A program made the position numbers and the translations under genes. Of a DNA stretch of 54,209 nucleotides, positions 45,517 through 54,174 are shown in pieces. How positions within the stretch are numbered: position 1 is the stretch's first letter; each line of letters begins with the position of its first letter. Origin of the DNA: Bacteroidota bacterium (GTDB lineage: Bacteria; Bacteroidota; Bacteroidia; Flavobacteriales_D; Sanyastnellaceae); contig NVXE01000003.1 in NCBI GenBank assembly GCA_002746975.1, forward strand, positions 31,111 to 85,319, given 5' to 3'. The notes beneath the pieces are model-generated. The model ran no database searches. It saw only the letters and a list, made by a program, of their open reading frames with translations, and was not told the origin of the DNA.

Positions 45517-45572
45517 CAAAGCACGGATTCATATCTTAAGTTAATATGAAGGGCGTATTAAGTAATTATTAT
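45517..45572 (-). promoter_or_regulatory. Pho-box-like promoter of the T9SS/TonB pair
   Basis: On the minus strand ATAATA (45572-45567, weak), TTAATA (45561-45556), TTCATA (45550-45545) and TTAAGA (45539-45534) follow each other at 11-bp period. After 9 bp comes GTGCTTTG (45524-45517), a poor TAnnTTTG box. The geometry, including the 9-bp gap, is identical to the pstS promoter. Confidence 0.6.
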
Positions 45573-45703
45573 GTTAAAAAGAAAACCAAAGCACTAGAAA
45601 CAATAAAATGATTGAATTATTAGCTAATAGAGGAGTTGAAAATTTGGCTATGGAGACTTAAAAAAGCCGTTAGAAGCAACCTCAAATAAAGTGTTATTGC
45701 GCG

Positions 45704-45731
45704 AAAAAGCCGCCTATTGCGGGCGGCTTTT
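45704..45731 (-). terminator. intrinsic terminator of tRNA-Asn
   Basis: On the minus strand AAAAGCCGCC-CGCAATA-GGCGGCTTTT makes a long GC-rich hairpin running into a T-tract, starting 6 nt after the tRNA 3' end. Confidence 0.85.
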
Positions 45732-45736
45732 GATTG

Positions 45737-45810
45737 CTCCTCCTCTTGGACTCGAACCAAGGACCCTCTGATTAACAGTCAGATGCTCTAACCAACTGAG
45801 CTAAGGAGGA
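45737..45810 (-). tRNA. tRNA-Asn (anticodon GTT)
   Basis: The minus strand folds as a 74-nt class I tRNA: acceptor TCCTCCT/AGGAGGA, D arm with AGCTCAGTTGGTTAGAGC, anticodon stem TCTGA/TCAGA around loop CTGTTAA giving GTT, T arm CTTGG-TTCGAGT-CCAAG, discriminator G. CCA is not encoded. GTT means asparagine. Confidence 0.97.
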
Positions 45811-45825
45811 ATTCATATTGGTGCG

Positions 45826-45856
45826 CAAAAATACGTCAAGGAAGGACATTCCGCAA
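45826..45856 (-). promoter_or_regulatory. promoter of tRNA-Asn (TTG-N20-TATTTTTG)
   Basis: On the minus strand TTG (45856-45854) and TATTTTTG (45833-45826) are separated by 20 nt, a full Bacteroidetes-type promoter (TTG, 17-23 nt, TAnnTTTG). It ends 15 nt before the tRNA. Confidence 0.7.
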
Positions 45857-45864
45857 TACTTTTG
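45857..45864 (+). promoter_or_regulatory. possible -7 box TACTTTTG for the PfkB kinase gene
   Basis: TACTTTTG on the plus strand fits TAnnTTTG and lies 47 nt before the ATG at 45912. It abuts the divergent tRNA-Asn promoter. No clear -33 TTG. Confidence 0.4.
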
Positions 45865-45911
45865 TGCAGCTTTTATCTTTTAAGTGAATTTTTTATACAA
45901 AACACGACAAA

Positions 45912-46835
45912 ATGTCTTTAGTTACAGTAGGTACGGTTGCATTTGATTCAATTCAAACCCCTTCAGGCAAGGCTGACAGGGTTGTAGGTGGGGCGGCAAG
46001 TTACATAGCTCTAGCAGCCTCTCATTTCGTTAGAGAACAAGAACTTATTTCTGTAATTGGTGAAGATTTCCCCGAGGATTTCTTATCTACCCTTGAATCA
46101 AGAGGGGTAAGAACAAACGGGCTTGTAACAATTAAAGGAGGTAAGAGTTTTTTTTGGGAAGGCAGCTATCACGAAGACTTAATAGGTCGTGACACTGTAA
46201 CGACGGAGCTTAATGTTCTAGAAGGGTGGGTGCCTACTGTTCCAGAATCGGCAAGAGACTCAAAATTTGTAATGTTAGGCAACCTAGACCCATCAGTTCA
46301 GCTTTCTGTAATCGACCAATTATACGAGCCGCCAAGACTTATAGTTTTAGACACAATGAATTTCTGGATGGATATAGCGATGGAAAACCTAAAAAAGGTA
46401 ATCTCTAAAGTTGACGTTCTTATGATTAACGACGATGAGGCTCGACAGCTTACTGGTCATAAAACCCTTCCGTTAGCCGCCGCCGCCGTTCATGAAATGG
46501 GTCCTAAAACTGTAGTTATAAAAAAAGGAGAGCACGGTGCGATTATGTTTGAGGAAGGCCAAACCTTCTTCAGCCCCGCTATGCCTCTAGAGAAAGTAGT
46601 TGACCCGACCGGTGCAGGCGACACTTTTGCAGGCGGGTTCATCGGATACCTAGCTCGACTAGGCGACACTTCGTGGGAAGCAAAGAAGCAAGCGGTGGTT
46701 GTGGGTTCAGTCATGGCGTCATTTACATGCGAGGCATTTGGGACAGAAAGACTTCAGTCACTACAAGAATCGGAATGGCATAAACGCATGAGTCAAATGC
46801 GAGCAATGGTTAAGTTTCGTTCAATTAGAGGCTAG
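45912..46835 (+). CDS. PfkB family carbohydrate/nucleoside kinase
   Basis: 307 aa. The N-terminus LVTVGTVAFDSIQTPSGKADRVVGGAASYIALAAS is the typical ribokinase-like start with a GG substrate loop; VDPTGAGDTFAGGFIGYLA carries the anion hole and catalytic Asp. The fold is intact. Homologues in Bacteroidetes are named sugar or adenosine kinase without direct proof; substrate cannot be read. Cytoplasmic. It is followed by a convergent M23 peptidase gene. Confidence 0.9.
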   Translation: MSLVTVGTVAFDSIQTPSGKADRVVGGAASYIALAASHFVREQELISVIGEDFPEDFLSTLESRGVRTNGLVTIKGGKSFFWEGSYHEDLIGRDTVTTELNVLEGWVPTVPESARDSKFVMLGNLDPSVQLSVIDQLYEPPRLIVLDTMNFWMDIAMENLKKVISKVDVLMINDDEARQLTGHKTLPLAAAAVHEMGPKTVVIKKGEHGAIMFEEGQTFFSPAMPLEKVVDPTGAGDTFAGGFIGYLARLGDTSWEAKKQAVVVGSVMASFTCEAFGTERLQSLQESEWHKRMSQMRAMVKFRSIRG

Positions 46836-46853
46836 GCAAAGCTCAAGCTTATG

Positions 46854-47747
46854 TTACAGGTTATTTGGGAAACTCAACCATGGAGAAGGATCAATTGGTT
46901 GACCGTTCACCCACCATTCAAAATGAAGATGTGGGCCTGTAGTTTGTGTCCCGCTGTTACCGATTGAAGCAATGGCATCTCCTGTTTTTACCAAATCCCC
47001 CACCTCTTTTAGAAGAGAAGCGTTGTGTTTGTAGATAGAAACGCGATTATTACGATGTTGAACAACGATTACATATCCATGCTCAACGGTGTAGTCAGAG
47101 ATTAAGACAACTCCAGCGTCTACGGTATGAACCAGCACCCCCTCCGCCGCTTCGATATCTACACCCCTGTGCCCTAAACTCAAGTCAAACCCATCGGAAA
47201 CGCCACCTATAACAGGCTGAAAACCAAACCCTAAAGTGCTTAGCGATTCCGGCCCACTTCTTCTTAACGCGAACCGATCCTCATTTTCTACACGTGCCCT
47301 TAATGCATAATCCTCACCACTCGCTTCAGGTAAATCACCCTCTATCTTTTCAAGATTTACACTATCAGCTCCTATATCGACAGGGACTTCGCCACTAAGG
47401 ATTAATTTCAGATTTTTTAAATATTTTTCTTGAGATAACAAGACGAATAAAGCGCTATCAGATTGTTGTTTTGCAATGGCAGCATCAACCCTAAATTGAT
47501 TTGCTATAAATCCAGGGACTAAGTATTCAGCAAGAGGTGTGTGCGCTACGCTAATATAGGTGAAACCACTAATAAATATGACTACTCCAGCGACAATAGA
47601 GGTTATCCTTCTTCCCGATAAAAGGTAGGCTCTACGCTCGTGAAAAGTGGACTCTTCTTGGATTGTAATCCGAAACCTCTGACGCCAAAAGCGTTTTTTA
47701 TTTTTGTCTTTTTCAGTGTTACTCACACTGCGAATATCGGTTAACAA
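46854..47747 (-). CDS. M23 family peptidoglycan metallopeptidase
   Basis: 297 aa from a TTG at 47747; a GTG at 47726 (product MSNTEKDKNKKRFWR) is as good a start. A basic cytoplasmic tail precedes one membrane helix (ITSIVAGVVIFISGFTYISV), then a coiled region, then the LytM/M23 domain at about 185-290: GHRGVDIEAAEGV (His and Asp zinc ligands), VEHGYVIVVQHRNN and GPHLHFEWW (HxH). All zinc ligands are present, so it is probably an active endopeptidase for cell-wall cross-bridges, anchored in the inner membrane. The gene is divergent from porW. Confidence 0.88.
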   Translation of the reverse strand: MLTDIRSVSNTEKDKNKKRFWRQRFRITIQEESTFHERRAYLLSGRRITSIVAGVVIFISGFTYISVAHTPLAEYLVPGFIANQFRVDAAIAKQQSDSALFVLLSQEKYLKNLKLILSGEVPVDIGADSVNLEKIEGDLPEASGEDYALRARVENEDRFALRRSGPESLSTLGFGFQPVIGGVSDGFDLSLGHRGVDIEAAEGVLVHTVDAGVVLISDYTVEHGYVIVVQHRNNRVSIYKHNASLLKEVGDLVKTGDAIASIGNSGTQTTGPHLHFEWWVNGQPIDPSPWLSFPNNL

Positions 47748-47833
47748 GAGACAACTGTAAAGTTATTAGTAAAATCCATCAAGAATCCAATAATTTAGCA
47801 ACTTCGTACGTTGCCCTATGATGAACCATTATA

Positions 47834-50497
47834 ATGTCTAAATTTTCACGTTCTCTTCTAGTAATAATTATCACCACTTTTGTGGTGCAGGGCTGTACGA
47901 CGAAACGTGATGGACGAGCTTATAGGGCTTATCACAACACTACAGCAAAATACAACGGTTTTTTTTACGCCAATGAATCAATGGCAGAGGCGGAGAAGAA
48001 AATAGAAGATCTATACGAACCTAACTGGGATGAAGTATTGCCAGTTTTTCTAGACGTAGACGAAAACTCGGCCCAGCAAGTTTATCCTTTAATGGAAAGG
48101 GCAATTGAAAAATGCTCAAAAGTGGTTGATAGACACACTATGAACCCACCTAAAAGGGAGAGGAAGTCGTTTAAGAGGCCACAAATGAATAAGTGGATTG
48201 ACGATAACTATACGGTTATAGGCCGCGCATATTACATGAAAGAGGATTTTGCCAAGGCAGAAGAAGTGTTTCTTTTCTTAGCAAGGACAGTAGATACGCA
48301 AGACGCTCAAGCATGGTCATACAGTTGGTTAGGGAGAATTTACCTTAGAACGGGAAATATGGTGAAAGCAAAAAACATGCTTTCAAAAGCGGAACAATAC
48401 TCTGACGAATCAGTGGATGTGGGGGTACATACAAATTTGGTATTTGCACAATACTATATTAAAAAGGAGAGCTTTGAAGATGCGGTTAACTATCTTGAAA
48501 AAGCACTTGCTTTAATTAAAAAGAACAATGATAAAGCTAGGCCTCTTTTCATTTTAGCTCAATGCCTTAGAGAATCTGGGGACAGTGAGGGGGCTATCGA
48601 AACGTTTAAAATGGTTGCAGACCTTAGGACGCCTTATGAACTCGAATTTCAGTCAAACATCCAGCAGGCAATGACTTATGAAAGAAGGGAAGGAAATAGC
48701 GACCCTATTATAGAGCTTCTTGAAGAGATGCTTGAAGACGATAAGAATACGGAATACTTAGACCAAATATACTACGCACTAGCAGAAGTTGCTTTGGAGG
48801 ACAGGAAGAGGAGTGAGGGTATTGATCTATTAGAAACGTCAGTATTTGTGAGTGATGGGAACTCAAGACAATTAGGAAAAAGTTATTTAAGGTTAGCGGA
48901 TCTTCATATGGAAGACCTTCATTATGAAACAGCTCAAGCATATTATGATAGTGCGCTTGTACACCTTCCGGAAGATAATGATCGAATAGAAGATGTGACA
49001 AATCTCGCCTCTAATTTGACAGACCTTGTAGTGAATCTTAGAATAATTGAAGAGCAAGATAGTTTAATGGAGCTTTGCGATTTGTCAGATGATGATAGAA
49101 GGCGTTTAATAGAAGGTTTATGGGAGGATATGGTTGATGATTTGGAAAGAAAAAAGGCGGATAGAGAAGCGGCAATTGAAGCAGCAGTTTTAGCTGCGGG
49201 AACAGCTGGAGCGGGAATGTTTTGGCCTTATAATGGCGCCTTAAGGGTAAGCGGGCAGCAAAATTTTGTAGAGTATTGGGGAGATAGAAAGTTAGAAGAC
49301 TTCTGGCGTATTGAGAGTAAACAAGGAAGCTTATTTATGGATGACTTTGACAAAAGCGAAGAAATGTCACTTGTTTTAATCGATAGATTTGATCCAGCCA
49401 ATCTTCCTACTGTAGAAGAAATGTTATCTGAGCTTCCCTGCGATTCGACTAAAAAATCAATTTCTCAAGAGCTACTAGCAGAAGCATATTACAAGGCGGG
49501 ACTTGATTATAGAGAGAAGCTATCAGACCCTGAGAATGCAATCGAAACTTGGCAAGAATTGCTAGAGCGTCTAGACAGTAGCGCGTATCACCCTACAGCG
49601 ACGTACCAACTGTTCAGAACATACCTTCAGAGAGAGTTAGAGGAAGACTATTCTAATCCCTTTTGTGAATCTTGTAACTCAGGATTTTGGGCAGACCAAA
49701 TTGTGAAAAACTATCCAGGTAGCGAGTGGGCAAATCTGATAGAGAACCCCGATTTATTAGACGCTGAGGAGGAGGCTTACGAAGCCGAAAGGATATCATA
49801 TGAAGCTTTATTATCTCGATACTATGCAAAAGAATACCAATCAACACTTCTAGAGATTGACATAATTATTAGAGAGCGCCCAGAAAATCCTTTATCGTGT
49901 AAGTACGAGCTTCTTAGAGCTCAATGTGTTGGCGGTCTCACGAGTTATACAGGAGATAGAACACCATATTTTGACGCCCTTAAATCAATTATGGATTTTT
50001 GTCCAGAAACAGAAGAGTCAGAATATGCGGCTTCACTATTATCTCAATTAGGCGTGGCTTTAGGTTCGGTGGGAACGGTGCCAGAAGTAGCAGAAGAGGA
50101 AGAATCGCCATTTACAGTAGTTGAGAACAAGGAACACTATTTCGCAATCATAATTCCCGTTGAAATGGGTAACGGGTCAGAAGTAAAAGCGAAAGCTTCT
50201 GATTTTAACAAGGCGTTCTTTGCCTCAAAGAATTTGAAAATAACAAGCAATTTATTAAGCAGGACACACCAAATAATTCTCGTAAAATCCTTTATTAATC
50301 AATCAAAGGGTATGGATTATTACAATATATTTACGGGAAATAGAGAGATGTTGATAGACATCAATTCTGGTGGATATGACATGTTTGTTATAAATAGTGG
50401 AAACTATATAGAACTTTTTAAAAACAAGGACATAGAAGGGTATCGAGAATTCTTCAACACTCACTACCTTTCGGCAAAATCCAAACAAGCACCATGA
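47834..50497 (+). CDS. porW: T9SS periplasmic lipoprotein PorW/SprE
   Basis: 887 aa. The signal ends VVQGC (Cys21 lipidated). The start of the mature protein, YRAYHNTTAKYNGFFYANES, and the VLPVFL-type motif that follows are diagnostic of PorW/SprE. TPR-like helical repeats run through about residues 115-400 and again from 555-730 (YYMKEDFAKAEEVFLFLA, YYKAGLDYREKLSDPENAIE). It is an outer-membrane-associated lipoprotein of the T9SS needed for secretion and gliding in model flavobacteria. The stop overlaps the bactofilin ATG (ATGA), and the atp genes follow, an arrangement seen in many Bacteroidetes. Confidence 0.92.
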   Translation: MSKFSRSLLVIIITTFVVQGCTTKRDGRAYRAYHNTTAKYNGFFYANESMAEAEKKIEDLYEPNWDEVLPVFLDVDENSAQQVYPLMERAIEKCSKVVDRHTMNPPKRERKSFKRPQMNKWIDDNYTVIGRAYYMKEDFAKAEEVFLFLARTVDTQDAQAWSYSWLGRIYLRTGNMVKAKNMLSKAEQYSDESVDVGVHTNLVFAQYYIKKESFEDAVNYLEKALALIKKNNDKARPLFILAQCLRESGDSEGAIETFKMVADLRTPYELEFQSNIQQAMTYERREGNSDPIIELLEEMLEDDKNTEYLDQIYYALAEVALEDRKRSEGIDLLETSVFVSDGNSRQLGKSYLRLADLHMEDLHYETAQAYYDSALVHLPEDNDRIEDVTNLASNLTDLVVNLRIIEEQDSLMELCDLSDDDRRRLIEGLWEDMVDDLERKKADREAAIEAAVLAAGTAGAGMFWPYNGALRVSGQQNFVEYWGDRKLEDFWRIESKQGSLFMDDFDKSEEMSLVLIDRFDPANLPTVEEMLSELPCDSTKKSISQELLAEAYYKAGLDYREKLSDPENAIETWQELLERLDSSAYHPTATYQLFRTYLQRELEEDYSNPFCESCNSGFWADQIVKNYPGSEWANLIENPDLLDAEEEAYEAERISYEALLSRYYAKEYQSTLLEIDIIIRERPENPLSCKYELLRAQCVGGLTSYTGDRTPYFDALKSIMDFCPETEESEYAASLLSQLGVALGSVGTVPEVAEEEESPFTVVENKEHYFAIIIPVEMGNGSEVKAKASDFNKAFFASKNLKITSNLLSRTHQIILVKSFINQSKGMDYYNIFTGNREMLIDINSGGYDMFVINSGNYIELFKNKDIEGYREFFNTHYLSAKSKQAP

Positions 50498-51006
50498 TAG
50501 GTTCAATGAAGCGCTCAAAAGGAGCATCGACAATAAGTCCAGACAGCGGTATTAACCGAATAGTCGAAGGAACAATAATAGAAGGAACAATTACGAGCGA
50601 CAGTAATTTGAGGATTGATGGCGTTTTTATTGGAGAGCTGATTACAAAAGGTCGCCTAGTTGTAGGGCCTAATGGGAAAGTTACGGGTAGTGTAAATTGT
50701 TTGTGCTGTGATGTTGAAGGCACGTTAGAAGGAGAGATAACAGTATTAGAGCTGTTAGCGATGAAGAAGTCAGCAACAGTACAAGGAGACCTTTACTACG
50801 GACAACTATCAGTTGAGGCGGGAGCAAAAGCATTAGGAACGTTCCGTATGGGAGTCCCAAACAAAAAGAACAAGATTAGTGAAAAAACAGCTACAAAAGC
50901 AGATGCAATAGCTTCTCTTAAATCGTCAAGAATCCCTTCAGACGATGAAATAAGGTCTAACGAAAATAACCAGATTGGAAGCAAGTCAGAATTCTCAAAA
51001 GCCTAA
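50494..51006 (+). CDS. bactofilin (polymer-forming cytoskeletal protein)
   Basis: 170 aa. Residues 17-120 are the bactofilin beta-helix: IVEGTIIEGTITSDSNLRID, GVFIGELITKGRLVVG, GKVTGSVNCLCCDVEGTLEG, KKSATVQGDLYYGQLSVE. The disordered tails are polar. Bactofilins form nucleotide-independent filaments and often organise cell-wall enzymes. The start overlaps porW, and the downstream AtpZ gene begins inside its 3' end. Confidence 0.92.
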   Translation: MIGSMKRSKGASTISPDSGINRIVEGTIIEGTITSDSNLRIDGVFIGELITKGRLVVGPNGKVTGSVNCLCCDVEGTLEGEITVLELLAMKKSATVQGDLYYGQLSVEAGAKALGTFRMGVPNKKNKISEKTATKADAIASLKSSRIPSDDEIRSNENNQIGSKSEFSKA

Positions 51007-51217
51007 GTTTAATTCTAAAGTAAAAATATCTAAGACGGCATTACGATTTGCGGGCCTAGGTACCACTCTTGCGGCTTCAATAGGGCTTGGGGCTTTCGGA
51101 GGAAGGAAGTTAGATGAATACATGGGAGCGGAAAAACCACTAGGTACTGCAGCAGGCGCTTTAATTGGGTTAGGTGTTGGAATGTGGTCAGTATTGAGAA
51201 ATATACAATCAAAGTAG
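50975..51217 (+). CDS. atpZ: AtpZ/AtpI family ATP synthase accessory protein
   Basis: 80 aa from TTG 50975, which lies 32 nt inside the bactofilin gene in another frame. It has two hydrophobic segments with RFAGLGTTLAASIGLGAFGGRKLDEYMG and PLGTAAGALIGLGVGMW, the AtpZ pattern (gly-rich hairpin). The family precedes atp operons and may help assembly of the c-ring or carry Mg2+/Ca2+; no firm role. Good family call, uncertain start. Confidence 0.85.
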   Translation: MEASQNSQKPKFNSKVKISKTALRFAGLGTTLAASIGLGAFGGRKLDEYMGAEKPLGTAAGALIGLGVGMWSVLRNIQSK

Positions 51218-51225
51218 ACGAATCA

Positions 51226-51588
51226 ATGAGTTTTTCGATTAAAACAATCATACTGGCTATACTGTGTGTAGTTACCGGACACCTTTTGCCTTTTTTCCAA
51301 GATTTGGCTGGCGAAGTGATTTGGTACTCAACTGTTGTAGGATATGCTGTACTTACTCTATTGTTAAGGAAGTGGGTCGCAAATGCACAAAAAGGCTCTG
51401 CAATAAAGTTTACCACAGCGGTTAATGGAACCACAGCAATAAAAATGTTACTTACTTTAGTACTTGTAACGGGATATTTAGTTGCAAAACTCCCCTTTCC
51501 TAGACAATATGTTTTTGGTGTTTTTGTAGTGTTTATAGCCTTTACGGCCTTGTTTGTAATAGAGACTCAGCGAATAGTTAGGAGTTGA
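51226..51588 (+). CDS. small four-helix membrane protein at AtpI position
   Basis: 120 aa using ATG 51226, 9 nt after the atpZ stop (the frame is open back to 51184, inside atpZ). Four hydrophobic segments (IIILAILCVVTGHLLPFF, VVGYAVLTLLLRKW, MLLTLVLVTGYLVAKL, VFGVFVVFIAFTALFV) make a compact inner-membrane protein. Sequence similarity to AtpI is weak, but the place, between atpZ and atpB, is where Bacteroidetes have an AtpI-like gene. Function is inferred from position only. Confidence 0.65.
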   Translation: MSFSIKTIILAILCVVTGHLLPFFQDLAGEVIWYSTVVGYAVLTLLLRKWVANAQKGSAIKFTTAVNGTTAIKMLLTLVLVTGYLVAKLPFPRQYVFGVFVVFIAFTALFVIETQRIVRS

Positions 51589-51669
51589 CAAAAGAAAAGT
51601 GATTTAAGAGCATTTTTTAAAGCTAACATGTGCGTATTTTTGCCCCGATTTTTCGAACCGTCTAGAAGC

Positions 51670-52821
51670 ATGATATTCCGTCATATAAAACGACTTTCAT
51701 TTACCGCACTTTATTTGGGTGCTTCATTCTTTACGTTTGCACAAACGGAAGGGCATGATAGTGGAGCAATGGATAGTCATGCGACGCAAGAGATTCACGC
51801 TACTCATGAAGAGCACGCGTTTCACAATTCAGAAGCAGAAGAGCACGGTAGCTTTGTCGCTGGAGACTTCATCATTCATCATATTGCAGACGCAAACGAA
51901 ATTCACTTTTTTGGTGATATAAACGTTCCTCTACCTATGATATTCTATGTCGAAGGTAAAGGATTTGATGTATTTATGAGCTCTGAATTTAAATCAGAGG
52001 GGCATGGGCATAATGCTCACGCTATAAAAATGGCTACGGGACCTAATACAGGAACGACATACACTAAGGATCCGGATACTGGAATTAGCGCTCAAGGAGG
52101 GGAAGTTTTTTGGGATATATCAATTACAAAATCCGTATTTGGAATGTTTTTCATTCTTATTATGCTTATTGTAGTGCTTCGCTCAATGGCGAAAAGTTAT
52201 TCAAAGAAACCAGGGACAGCACCTACGGGTCTTGCAAATGCGTTAGAGCCATTAGTGCTGTTTGTAAAAGACGACATTGCTGTGCCTATTATAGGAAAAG
52301 GGAAGGCAGATAAGTTCTTACCGTTTTTGTTGACTACCTTCTTTTTTATTGTTGCTAGTAACCTTTTGGGTTTAATTCCTTTTATCGGAGGGTTTAACAT
52401 TACAGGAACTATTGGCGTAACAATTGTTTTGGCATTCTTCGTTTTCGTAATTTCTACAGTAAGTGGAAATAAGAATTACTGGGGCCACCTCTTTTCACCC
52501 CCAGGAGTTCCTAACGCAGTAAAGCTTATTGTTGTTCCTATCGAGATATTTGGAGTGTTTTTAAAGCCCGCGGTATTAATGATACGTCTAACGGCAAATA
52601 TTTCAGCAGGTCACATTATCATACTTTCATTTGTTAGTTTGATATTTATCTTTAACCAAAACTTCGGAGCAGGTGGAGGGATAGGTATAGGGGTGTTTTC
52701 TACCCTATTTATGATATTTATGAATTTATTGGAACTCCTTGTGGCGTTCCTTCAAGCATACGTTTTTACACTTCTTGCAGCTATTTATTTTGCTGATGCG
52801 ACGCAAGAAGCGCATCATTGA
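51670..52821 (+). CDS. atpB: ATP synthase F0 subunit a (AtpB)
   Basis: 383 aa from ATG 51670, whose product has a signal-type start (HIKRLSFTALYLGASFFTFAQ); the frame is open to 51628. A His/Glu-rich N-terminal segment (DSHATQEIHATHEEHAF) follows, then the conserved membrane part with the essential Arg in LKPAVLMIRLTANISAGHII and the terminal half ALLLVAFLQAYVFTLL-type helix (here LLELLVAFLQAYVFTLLAAI). It forms the proton half-channels beside the c-ring. The extended N-terminus is typical of Bacteroidetes. Confidence 0.95.
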   Translation: MIFRHIKRLSFTALYLGASFFTFAQTEGHDSGAMDSHATQEIHATHEEHAFHNSEAEEHGSFVAGDFIIHHIADANEIHFFGDINVPLPMIFYVEGKGFDVFMSSEFKSEGHGHNAHAIKMATGPNTGTTYTKDPDTGISAQGGEVFWDISITKSVFGMFFILIMLIVVLRSMAKSYSKKPGTAPTGLANALEPLVLFVKDDIAVPIIGKGKADKFLPFLLTTFFFIVASNLLGLIPFIGGFNITGTIGVTIVLAFFVFVISTVSGNKNYWGHLFSPPGVPNAVKLIVVPIEIFGVFLKPAVLMIRLTANISAGHIIILSFVSLIFIFNQNFGAGGGIGIGVFSTLFMIFMNLLELLVAFLQAYVFTLLAAIYFADATQEAHH

Positions 52822-52848
52822 TTAATTTTTATACTAAAACAACCCATC

Positions 52849-53094
52849 ATGGAATTGTTGAGCATTATTTTTGAAATTACTACTGGCCACGGACTCGCGG
52901 CACTTGGAGCTGGAGCAGCTGCTATTGGAGCTGGAATCGGTGTAGGTACAATCGGTAAAGCTGCCCTTGAGTCTATGGCTCGTCAGCCTGAAGCTGCAGA
53001 TGACTTACGCGCAAACATGATTCTTGCTGCCGCTCTTGTTGAGGGAGTAGCTCTCTTCGGAATTATTATCTGCCTTCTAGTAGCTCTAGGCTAA
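52849..53094 (+). CDS. atpE: ATP synthase F0 subunit c (AtpE)
   Basis: 81 aa, two membrane helices. The first has the glycine-rich GAGIGVGTIGKAALESMARQPEA; the polar loop ARQPEA is conserved; the ion-carrying carboxylate in helix 2 is Glu65 in AAALVEGVALFG. The lack of the Q-x-x-ES pattern of sodium enzymes points to protons. It forms the rotor ring. The gap to atpF is 3 nt. Confidence 0.96.
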   Translation: MELLSIIFEITTGHGLAALGAGAAAIGAGIGVGTIGKAALESMARQPEAADDLRANMILAAALVEGVALFGIIICLLVALG

Positions 53095-53097
53095 AAA

Positions 53098-53595
53098 ATG
53101 GGCACGCTGTTAACACCCGCTTTCGGGACGGTATTTTGGGCAACTTTGGCCTTTCTTGCTACGCTTTTTATTCTTAAGAAGTTTGCTTGGGGGCCTATCC
53201 TAGAAGCACTGAAAGCACGTGAGGAAAGTATTGGCAATGCGCTTCTTTCTGCTGAAAAAGCAAGAGAGGAGATGGCAAATCTTAATTCGGACAACGAAAG
53301 ACTTTTACAAGAAGCACGTGCATCACGTGACGAAATGTTAAAAGAGTCGAGAGAAATGGCCGACAAGGTTGTTTCAGATGCAAAAGCAAGAGCTAAAACG
53401 GAAGCTTCGAGAGAGGTTGAAATAGCTAGAGTTGCTATTGCTACCGAACGCAAAGCCGCAATCGCTGAACTAAAAGCAGAAGTTGCGAAACTATCGATTA
53501 ACATAGCGGAGAAACTTCTTCGCGATGAGTTAGCAGATAGTGACAAGCAGAAAGCACTAGTTGATAAACTAATTAGTGAATCAACACTGAATTAA
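53098..53595 (+). CDS. atpF: ATP synthase F0 subunit b (AtpF)
   Basis: 165 aa: one N-terminal helix (VFWATLAFLATLFILKKF) and a long charged coiled coil to the end (ALKAREESIGNALLSAEKAR and on). This is the peripheral stator stalk that binds AtpH. It begins 3 nt after atpE. Confidence 0.95.
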   Translation: MGTLLTPAFGTVFWATLAFLATLFILKKFAWGPILEALKAREESIGNALLSAEKAREEMANLNSDNERLLQEARASRDEMLKESREMADKVVSDAKARAKTEASREVEIARVAIATERKAAIAELKAEVAKLSINIAEKLLRDELADSDKQKALVDKLISESTLN

Positions 53596-53599
53596 GAAC

Positions 53600-54157
53600 A
53601 TGGCTAGTAAACGAGTTACATCTAGATACGCCAAGGCACTACTTGGTTTAGCTTCAAAAAGAAATGAATTAAGTACGGTGGAGTCAGAACTCCGCATGAT
53701 TTCTTCTTTGATTGAGGCTTCGCGTGATTTAGAGTTATTATTAACTAGCCCCATTGTTAAACCACACAAGAAAAAAGCTGTACTTGAAGCTATTTTTAAG
53801 GACGGTTTAAGCGATTTGACATTTGGATTCATAAATATTTTGGTTTCCAAAGGAAGAGAGTCGATTCTACTAGCAATAGCTGAAGAAGGACTTGCGCAAA
53901 TTCGCAATATGAATAACATCAAGGTTGTAGAAATACGTTCTGCATCAAACCTTGATGAAGCTTCTCGAAATTTAATCTTAGCCGAAGTTGCTAAAATTCA
54001 TAATGGAGAAGTAGAACTTAAAGAAACGGTAGATCAAGATCTTCTAGGAGGGTATATTCTCACTATAGAGGACAAACAGATCGACGCTTCATTAAAGCGC
54101 CAGCTAAGTACGCTGCGCCGTAAACTATCTGAACACGATTACGAGCCTGAATTTTAG
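53600..54157 (+). CDS. atpH: ATP synthase F1 subunit delta (AtpH)
   Basis: 185 aa. The N-terminal RYAKALLGLASKRNELSTVESEL, a helical domain to about 105, and the terminal DQDLLGGYILTIEDKQIDASLKRQLSTLRRKL are OSCP/delta signatures. It joins the stator stalk to the F1 head. It starts 4 nt after atpF and precedes atpA by 17 nt. Confidence 0.95.
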   Translation: MASKRVTSRYAKALLGLASKRNELSTVESELRMISSLIEASRDLELLLTSPIVKPHKKKAVLEAIFKDGLSDLTFGFINILVSKGRESILLAIAEEGLAQIRNMNNIKVVEIRSASNLDEASRNLILAEVAKIHNGEVELKETVDQDLLGGYILTIEDKQIDASLKRQLSTLRRKLSEHDYEPEF

Positions 54158-54174
54158 GCCCAAACGAAAATCAC

